Below, piece by piece: positions 8,539 to 14,382 of a stretch of DNA of 17,930 bases. The notes beneath the pieces were generated by a model, which saw only the letters and a list, made by a program, of their open reading frames with translations, did not search any database and was not told the DNA's origin. The stretch's first letter is position 1, and every line of letters begins with the position of its first letter. Source of the stretch: Paucihalobacter sp036825875 (GTDB taxonomy: Bacteria > Bacteroidota > Bacteroidia > Flavobacteriales > Flavobacteriaceae); the NCBI RefSeq assembly GCF_036825875.1, contig NZ_DAISXK010000053.1:1-17930 (forward strand). The letters are read 5' to 3'. The translations under genes were made by a program, and so were the position numbers.

Positions 8539-11172
8539 TTAAGTCAATGCTTCACCGCGCATTTCCTTTTCCTTTAATGATGTAACCATTTCGAGCGCAT
8601 CGGGAATTACATCACTACACAACACAATTAAAGAGCCTTTTTTAGCGGTTTTTACTGCATGTAAAATGGCTTCTTTTTCCGATCGAATCACAACTGTTTT
8701 TTTGTTTTGATCTATTGCTTTAATACCATCTTCCAGCATTTTTATAAGTTGCTCCTCCGTTTTGCCTCTAAGGTTTTTATCTTGGCGAATTATAATCTCA
8801 TCAAACATTTCAGCGGCTATGCTTCCTATGGCATTCGTGTCTTCTTCACGGCGATCGCCTACACCTGCGATAATGCCCACTTTACAAGTGGTTTCCATGG
8901 AATCGGTAAATTTCTGAAGCGCACGCATTCCCGCCGCGTTATGAGCATAATCAAGTAAAATATTAAAATTTTTAAATTCAAATAAATTAAGTCTGCCTGG
9001 TGTTTGAGAGGCAGATGGAATAAAAGAATCTAACCCAGCTTTGATGTCTTCAATACTAATTCCTTGAACATGAGCAGCTAAAATTGCTGGTAACACATTT
9101 TGAATCATAAAAGCAGCCTTACCACCAAAAGTAAGTGGTATTTGTTCCGCCTTCATTACGCGCATTTTCCATTCCCCACGACAAATAGTTACATAACCAT
9201 TTTCGTAAATAGCAGTAATTCCGTTAAGCCTTTGTAGGGCTTTTATTCGCGGATTGTTTTCATCCATAGAAAATAAAGCCACATTACAATTTACGGTGCG
9301 TCGCATTTCATAAACTAAGTCGTCATCGGCGTTTAAAATGGCATACCCGTTTGGCAATACGGTTTCTGGAATGACGCCTTTAACTTTGGCCAACTGTTCT
9401 AAAGTATGAATGCCTTTAAGCCCTAAATGATCTGACGCCACATTTGTTACGATACCAACATCACATTTTTTAAATCCCAACCCGGCTCTCAATAATCCGC
9501 CACGCGCACATTCCAAAACGGCGAAATTTACAGTAGGATCTTTCAACACAAATTCGGTACTAGCCGGACCTGTGCAATCGCCTTTCATCAACAATCTATT
9601 TTGAATGTAGACACCGTCGCTAGTGGTGTAGCCTACGCGATATCCATTCATTTTTACAATATGTGCAATGAGTCTAGTAGTGGTCGTTTTACCATTGGTG
9701 CCAGTAACAGCAATAATGGGGATACGTCCGTTGTTGCCTTTGGGAAATAATTTATCAATAACAGGCGCTGCTACATTTCTTGGCAAACCTGTAGTTGGTG
9801 CCAAATGCATTCTAAATCCTGGGCCTGCATTTACCTCTAAAACTGCGCCACCTGTTTCGGAAAGTGGTTGCGAAATATCGGTGGTCATAATATCAATGCC
9901 ACAAATGTCTAAATCAATAATTTTAGAAATACGCTCTGCCATTGAAATATTAGCGGGATGTAAAATATCTGTAACATCTTCGGCAGTACCACCAGTGCTT
10001 AGATTTGCAGTGTCTTTTAAGATAAGTTTTACACCTCTTGGTAACACGCTTTCTAAACTATATTCGGCATCTTTAAGAATGGTTTTGGTAAGTTCGTTTA
10101 CTGTAATTTGTGTGAGTTCCTTTTCATGACCAAAGCCACGTCTGGGATCTTTGTTAACCTCATCTATTAATTCTTGAACCGTTAAAACCCCATTTCCAAT
10201 TACATGCGCGGGTGAACGCTTAGCCGCAGCTACAAGCACATGATTGATTACTAAAAGCCTATAATCTTCACCTGTGATAAATTTTTCAACTATAATGATA
10301 CCATTGCGCGAGCTTTCCTTAGCATTCCTGAATGCTTTTAAAGCATCATCATAATTGCGTATGTTAACCGTAATGCCACGACCGTGATTGCCATCAACAG
10401 GCTTTATAACCAGCGGGAAGCCAACATAACGGCAAGCCTCTTCAAGACTACTTTCTTTTTTAATAATATCACCTCGTGGCACTTCTACTTGTGCTTGTTC
10501 AAGTAAGTATTTGGTATCTTCTTTATCGCAGGCTAATTCTACGCCAATGCTGCTGGTTTCACTGGTAACTGTTGCTTGAATGCGTTTTTGATTGGCACCG
10601 TAACCCAATTGGCACAATGAATATTTGTTGAGTCTAATCCATGGAATGCCGCGTGCTTCAGCTTCTTCAATTATAGAGCCTGTACTTGGACCCAAACGAT
10701 CGGCCTCTCGCAATTCACGCATTTGTTGGATATCATCCGATAAGTCATAAGGCTCATCATTGGCTAAGGCTTCACAAATTTTAACCGCTGCCTTGGCAGC
10801 ATATCTACCTACCGATTCTTCCATGTAGGCAAAAACAACATTATAAACTCCTTTTTCGCCATAACCACGTGTACGACCAAAACCGACATCCATTCCTGCC
10901 AAGCTTTGTATTTCCAACGCGATGTGCTCAATAATATGTCCCATCCATGTGCCTTCTTCCACCCGTTGAAAAAATCCGCCTGGCTCACCTACCGAACAAC
11001 GATGCTCATACATAGTTGGAAATATGGCTTCTAAACGTTCTTTAAATCCAGGGATTGAATTAGACGGTCGTTCTTCCATTTCTTCCAAATCCAAAACCAT
11101 AACTATCAGTTTATGTCTTCTTACAGACCAATAATTAGGCCCGCGCATTGCATTGATTTCACGGATTCTCAT
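8539..11172 (-). CDS. cphA: Cyanophycin synthetase (CphA1 type)
   Basis: Builds cyanophycin, a poly-aspartate chain with arginine on each side chain, using two ATP-dependent ligation steps. At 877 residues it has the family's full length. The N domain (about 1-160) opens with MRGPNYWSVRRHKLIVM and carries GHIIEHIALEI, with His79, Glu82 and His83 in an HxxEH arrangement. The ATP-grasp domain (about 161-480) has GSI around Ser166, VIKP, GNHGRG with His263, Arg305, Ser392 and EVNAG (446-450). These match residues I recall as important in cyanobacterial CphA1. The Mur-ligase-like domain (about 485-877) has an intact P-loop TGTNGKTTT (490-498), then TPGR (724-727) and DYAHN (741-745). The intact second ATP site argues for CphA1 rather than CphA2. 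It is divergent from cphB across 102 bases, which suggests linked control of synthesis and breakdown. Confidence 0.95.
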   Translation of the reverse strand: MRIREINAMRGPNYWSVRRHKLIVMVLDLEEMEERPSNSIPGFKERLEAIFPTMYEHRCSVGEPGGFFQRVEEGTWMGHIIEHIALEIQSLAGMDVGFGRTRGYGEKGVYNVVFAYMEESVGRYAAKAAVKICEALANDEPYDLSDDIQQMRELREADRLGPSTGSIIEEAEARGIPWIRLNKYSLCQLGYGANQKRIQATVTSETSSIGVELACDKEDTKYLLEQAQVEVPRGDIIKKESSLEEACRYVGFPLVIKPVDGNHGRGITVNIRNYDDALKAFRNAKESSRNGIIIVEKFITGEDYRLLVINHVLVAAAKRSPAHVIGNGVLTVQELIDEVNKDPRRGFGHEKELTQITVNELTKTILKDAEYSLESVLPRGVKLILKDTANLSTGGTAEDVTDILHPANISMAERISKIIDLDICGIDIMTTDISQPLSETGGAVLEVNAGPGFRMHLAPTTGLPRNVAAPVIDKLFPKGNNGRIPIIAVTGTNGKTTTTRLIAHIVKMNGYRVGYTTSDGVYIQNRLLMKGDCTGPASTEFVLKDPTVNFAVLECARGGLLRAGLGFKKCDVGIVTNVASDHLGLKGIHTLEQLAKVKGVIPETVLPNGYAILNADDDLVYEMRRTVNCNVALFSMDENNPRIKALQRLNGITAIYENGYVTICRGEWKMRVMKAEQIPLTFGGKAAFMIQNVLPAILAAHVQGISIEDIKAGLDSFIPSASQTPGRLNLFEFKNFNILLDYAHNAAGMRALQKFTDSMETTCKVGIIAGVGDRREEDTNAIGSIAAEMFDEIIIRQDKNLRGKTEEQLIKMLEDGIKAIDQNKKTVVIRSEKEAILHAVKTAKKGSLIVLCSDVIPDALEMVTSLKEKEMRGEALT

Positions 11173-11274
11173 ATGATTAAGGTTTTAAATTTAGATTAGA
11201 GTTAAATATAAAATAAATTTTAATTAATTAAGTTTAATTTTGCCTTATAAATTAATTGAAGGTAAAAAAGAGGA
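11173..11274. promoter_or_regulatory. Divergent cphA-cphB control region
   Basis: This 102-base gap between the two start codons is very AT-rich. On the + strand TAATTTTG (11235-11242) is an exact TAnnTTTG -7 box, without a clear TTG at -33, and would start a short cphB transcript near 11249. AGAGG just before the cphB ATG may be a weak Shine-Dalgarno site. A perfect 12-base palindrome, TTAATTAATTAA (11220-11231), abuts the -7 box and is a candidate operator. For cphA only imperfect -7 boxes are seen on the - strand (TAAATTTA at 11186-11193 and TATATTTA at 11203-11210). Confidence 0.4.
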
Positions 11275-12144
11275 ATGAACAGCAATCTACCCAAAGGAAC
11301 GCTTATCCCAATTGGCGGTAATGAGGACAAAGGAATTGAAAGTCATGAGCGTTACACTTTAGAATTTATAGAAGAAGGTATTCTGTACCACGTTGTGCAA
11401 GCAGCAGGTGGTAAAGATGCCAAAGTAGTAGTAATTCCTACGGCAAGTAGTATTCCTGTTGAAGTTGGCGAAAACTACATCACTGCATTTTCCACCTTAG
11501 GTTGCGAGCATATAGACATCTTAGATATAAGGACTCGTAAAGACACCGAAAGAGAATCTTCAATAGAATTGATCAAGAATGCTAATTGCATCATGTTTTC
11601 TGGTGGTGACCAAACTAAAATTTCAAAACACATCAGCGGCTCTACCATTCACCAAATTATGATGGAGCGGTACCAAAACGAACCTGGTTTTGTCATTGCA
11701 GGCACGAGTGCTGGAGCCATGGCAATGGCCGATGAAATGATTGCGGGCGGAAGCCCAAAAGAAGGATTTATTAAAGGTGCGGTGATCATGAGAAAAGGTC
11801 TTGGACTTTTACCAGATGTAATTATCGATACCCATTTTATACAGCGTGGCCGTTTTGGGCGAACTTCTGAAGCGGTTGCCAAGTTCCCCAATCTTCTTGG
11901 AATAGGTCTAGCCGAAGACACGGGCATCATAATAAAAAACGGTAACGATTGCACTGTGATTGGTTCTGGCATGGTCATATTATTTGATGGCAGTACTTTA
12001 ACCCATAATAATGAAAAAATACTGGAGCCTGGCACACCAATGACCATGACTAACTTAACCGTTCATGTACTATCGAACGGAGATCAATACAATATTAGAG
12101 ATAGAAAGGTTAGTGTGCTACCTATGGAGGCGCCGTTTATTTAA
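11275..12144 (+). CDS. cphB: Cyanophycinase (peptidase family S51)
   Basis: Hydrolyses cyanophycin from its end into beta-aspartyl-arginine dipeptides. At 289 residues it has no signal peptide, so it is the intracellular type that mobilises the cell's own store; extracellular cyanophycinases carry a leader. AGTSAGAMAMA places the serine nucleophile at Ser145 in the family's GxSxGA elbow. FSGGDQ (109-113) and IDTHFIQRGR (184-193) are the other conserved active-site stretches, and IPIGGNEDKG near the start is typical of cyanophycinases rather than of the related peptidase E. It is divergent from cphA. Its dipeptide product would be cut further by an isoaspartyl peptidase, for which a candidate lies about 1.2 kb downstream on the opposite strand. 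Confidence 0.95.
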   Translation: MNSNLPKGTLIPIGGNEDKGIESHERYTLEFIEEGILYHVVQAAGGKDAKVVVIPTASSIPVEVGENYITAFSTLGCEHIDILDIRTRKDTERESSIELIKNANCIMFSGGDQTKISKHISGSTIHQIMMERYQNEPGFVIAGTSAGAMAMADEMIAGGSPKEGFIKGAVIMRKGLGLLPDVIIDTHFIQRGRFGRTSEAVAKFPNLLGIGLAEDTGIIIKNGNDCTVIGSGMVILFDGSTLTHNNEKILEPGTPMTMTNLTVHVLSNGDQYNIRDRKVSVLPMEAPFI

Positions 12145-12262
12145 AAGTTTTTCCAACTCTGAGATTTAAATTACTATTGAAATGAAACTTGGCAACAAAG
12201 ATTTTAGTGACATGTTTCAGCATAACTTGCTTTATTTTTTGTTTGATTGCAATGGTGCAAGG

Positions 12263-12291
12263 TTGTAAACTTTTACGTCTGGTTATTTTTG
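12263..12291 (+). promoter_or_regulatory. Bacteroidota promoter giving a near-leaderless transcript
   Basis: TTG (12263-12265), an 18-base spacer, and an exact TAnnTTTG box TATTTTTG (12284-12291). The start codon of the following gene is only 9 bases past the -7 box, so transcription would begin within a few bases of the ATG. An inverted repeat, TTGCA-ATGG-TGCAA (12247-12260), sits just upstream of the TTG and could be a regulator site. Confidence 0.5.
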
Positions 12292-12300
12292 TAAAATTAT

Positions 12301-13299
12301 ATGGATTCACTCACACAAATTATATTAGGCGCAGCAGTTGGTGAAGCTGTTTTAGGCAAAAAAGTTGGAAATAAAGCGATGCTTTACGGTGCCATTGGTG
12401 GCACCATACCCGATTTTGATATTTTTGCATCGTATTTTACGGATACGGTTACTGCGCTCTCCATACATCGAGGATTTACACATTCTATTGTGTTTTCTGT
12501 GCTTTCTGCTCCCATTTTTGGTTGGCTTGTATCGCGATACGAAAGGCATAAGAGCTTTAAAGGTTGGTCTTGGCTATTTTTTTGGGTGTTTCTAACACAT
12601 CCTATCTTGGATGCTCACACTACTTGGGGCACGCAATTGTTTTGGCCCTTAGATATTAGGTTAGCATTTAAAACTATTTTTGTGATTGACCCAGTTTATA
12701 CAGTTCCTTTTTTAGTGTTTGTGATTCTTGCCATGCGACAAAAACGTAGCTCGAATAAACGTCGCAATTATAATACCATGGGTTTGGTGCTTAGTTCAGC
12801 TTATCTCCTGCTAACATTTTTTTTAAAATGGATAGCCTTTTCAAAATTTGAAGCGTCTTTAAAAACACAACAAATAGATTATCTTCAAATAGACACAAGA
12901 CCTTCGCCTTTGAATACTATCCTTTGGAGCGCCAATGTTGAAACTGAAGATGCCTATTTGTTAGGGAATTATTCGTTTTTTGACTCAAAACCAATCGCGT
13001 TTGAGGCCTATCCTAAAAACCATGACCTTCTGGGAGATCTTGTTAATCAGAACAATGTAAAACGCATGAATGAAATTTCAGAAGGTTGGTACACCATCAG
13101 TAAAAAGAACGAACAGCTTTATTTTAATGATTTACGATTTGGACTTTTAAGCCTCGAACCAAAATCTGAAATCTTTGTTTTTCAATATGAAATGGAAATA
13201 GATGATATGGGTAAGGTGAAATTTATAGAAGCACCAAAGAATGCTCGAGACGGAAAAAAGTTGATATCTGACTTGTGGACTCGTATTAAAGGGAATTAA
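12301..13299 (+). CDS. YfhP/YdjM-type membrane-bound metal-dependent hydrolase family protein
   Basis: A 332-residue protein of the family annotated as inner-membrane metal-dependent hydrolases (PF04307-like). The start MDSLTQIILGAAVGEAVLG is the family's usual N-terminus and fixes the start codon. Conserved polar residues that could hold a metal follow in the expected order: PDFD (37-40), HRGFTHS with His56 and His61, then THPILDAHTTWG with His100, Asp104 and His106. About four to five hydrophobic segments lie within residues 1-180, and the C-terminal part (about 185-332) is soluble. The biochemical role of the family is largely unknown; a phospholipase-C-like fold has been suggested. It lies between cphB and the isoaspartyl peptidase gene but has its own promoter, so a link to cyanophycin is not shown. 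Confidence 0.82.
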   Translation: MDSLTQIILGAAVGEAVLGKKVGNKAMLYGAIGGTIPDFDIFASYFTDTVTALSIHRGFTHSIVFSVLSAPIFGWLVSRYERHKSFKGWSWLFFWVFLTHPILDAHTTWGTQLFWPLDIRLAFKTIFVIDPVYTVPFLVFVILAMRQKRSSNKRRNYNTMGLVLSSAYLLLTFFLKWIAFSKFEASLKTQQIDYLQIDTRPSPLNTILWSANVETEDAYLLGNYSFFDSKPIAFEAYPKNHDLLGDLVNQNNVKRMNEISEGWYTISKKNEQLYFNDLRFGLLSLEPKSEIFVFQYEMEIDDMGKVKFIEAPKNARDGKKLISDLWTRIKGN

Positions 13300-13363
13300 A
13301 GGTTAATTATTACAGGATTCTGCTAGGTGTTGCCAATTGAGTTGCCGTTTACTTGAAACAATT

Positions 13364-14293
13364 TTATTTATAAATAGCAATTTCCTCAACTCCATTTGAA
13401 GACTTACAAGCCCGATACATCCCTTCCGTATTAAATGGCATAGCGATATGACCTTGGGCATCTACCGCAATCAATCCGCCATCGCCACCAATATTGAGCA
13501 CCCGTTTCATAATCACTTCGTTTGAAGCGTCTTGAAGCGACAAACCTTTATACTCCATTAAACAAGACACATCATAAGCCACCACACCGCGAATAAAAAA
13601 CTCACCGTTTCCTGTGCAGCTTACCGCGCAGGTATTGTTATTGGCATAGGTTCCGGCGCCAATCATGGGGCTATCACCTACACGTCCAAATTTTTTGTTG
13701 GTCATGCCGCCTGTTGAAGTGGCCGCTGCAAGGTTACCGCATTGGTCGCATGCCACGGCACCAACCGTACCGAATTTACCATCTTTCTTCACACTGTGAT
13801 CTAATTGAAATCCATCACTGTCTTTAATACCTTGCCACTGCTGATAGCGGACCTCATCATAAAAATACTCCGGACTTAAAATTTCATATCCGTTAATTCT
13901 GGCAAACCGCATGGCACCTTCTCCCGCCAAAAATACATGGTAACTCTTTTCCATTACATCTCTTGCCAACGCTATTGGGTTCTTAACGCCGGTAATTAGG
14001 CTTACCGCGCCTGCTTTCAAAGATTTACCGTCCATGATGGCTGCATCCATTTCGTGTGTGCCTTCGTTGGTAAACACACTTCCCTTTCCGGCATTGAATA
14101 AGGGTGTGTCTTCTAATAATTTTACGGCTACTTCAATAGCATCTATAGCGTTTCCTCCATTGGCTAGAATTGAGTAGCCCTCATCTCTTGCTATTTTTAA
14201 GGCCAATTGGTATTGCGCTTCCAATTCGGGCGTCATTAATCCTTTTACCAAAGTTCCGGCACCACCGTGTATAGCGATTGAGATTGTTTGCAT
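13364..14293 (-). CDS. Isoaspartyl peptidase / plant-type L-asparaginase
   Basis: A 309-residue Ntn hydrolase (peptidase family T2) that cuts beta-aspartyl dipeptides and usually also asparagine. It opens with ISIAIHGGAGT and has no signal peptide, so it is cytoplasmic. KFGTVGAVA marks the self-cleavage site with nucleophile Thr176, equivalent to Thr179 of E. coli IaaA. GRVGDSPMIGAG (203-214) supplies Arg204 and Asp207, and TSTGGMTNK and CTGNGEFF are further family motifs. The GTVGAV sequence instead of HDTIGM separates it from the glycosylasparaginase earlier in the window. Near cphA and cphB its likely task is to split beta-Asp-Arg released from cyanophycin into aspartate and arginine. Clearing isoaspartyl peptides from protein turnover is the alternative. 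It diverges from polA across 89 bases. Confidence 0.92.
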   Translation of the reverse strand: MQTISIAIHGGAGTLVKGLMTPELEAQYQLALKIARDEGYSILANGGNAIDAIEVAVKLLEDTPLFNAGKGSVFTNEGTHEMDAAIMDGKSLKAGAVSLITGVKNPIALARDVMEKSYHVFLAGEGAMRFARINGYEILSPEYFYDEVRYQQWQGIKDSDGFQLDHSVKKDGKFGTVGAVACDQCGNLAAATSTGGMTNKKFGRVGDSPMIGAGTYANNNTCAVSCTGNGEFFIRGVVAYDVSCLMEYKGLSLQDASNEVIMKRVLNIGGDGGLIAVDAQGHIAMPFNTEGMYRACKSSNGVEEIAIYK

Positions 14294-14323
14294 AAGTCAT
14301 TTTTAAAAGCGGAAAATTACAAA

Positions 14324-14351
14324 TTGCTTTTCAATTAAACCCTTAACTTTT
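14324..14351 (+). promoter_or_regulatory. Possible polA promoter
   Basis: TTG (14324-14326), 17 bases, then TAACTTTT (14344-14351), which misses one base of the TAnnTTTG box. It would give a leader of about 25 bases. Weak evidence. Confidence 0.25.
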
Positions 14352-14382
14352 TGTAGTTTTATAAGCTCAATAAACATTACAC

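Noticed and set aside
9668..10129. 153-residue open frame on the + strand inside cphA
   Set aside because: It is fully antisense to the well-conserved ATP-grasp coding region of cphA and encodes no recognisable domain.
11649..12047. 132-residue open frame on the - strand inside cphB
   Set aside because: Antisense to the catalytic region of cyanophycinase; its composition follows the codon pattern of the other strand.
12247..12260. TTGCA-ATGG-TGCAA hairpin as a terminator of cphB
   Set aside because: The 5-base stem is short and has no following T-run; its place next to the -33 element suits an operator better.
12182..12268. 28-residue open frame (MKLGNKDFSDMF...) between cphB and the YfhP-like gene
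   Set aside because: No signal, domain or start-site support; it overlaps the inverted repeat and the -33 element of the promoter before 12301.
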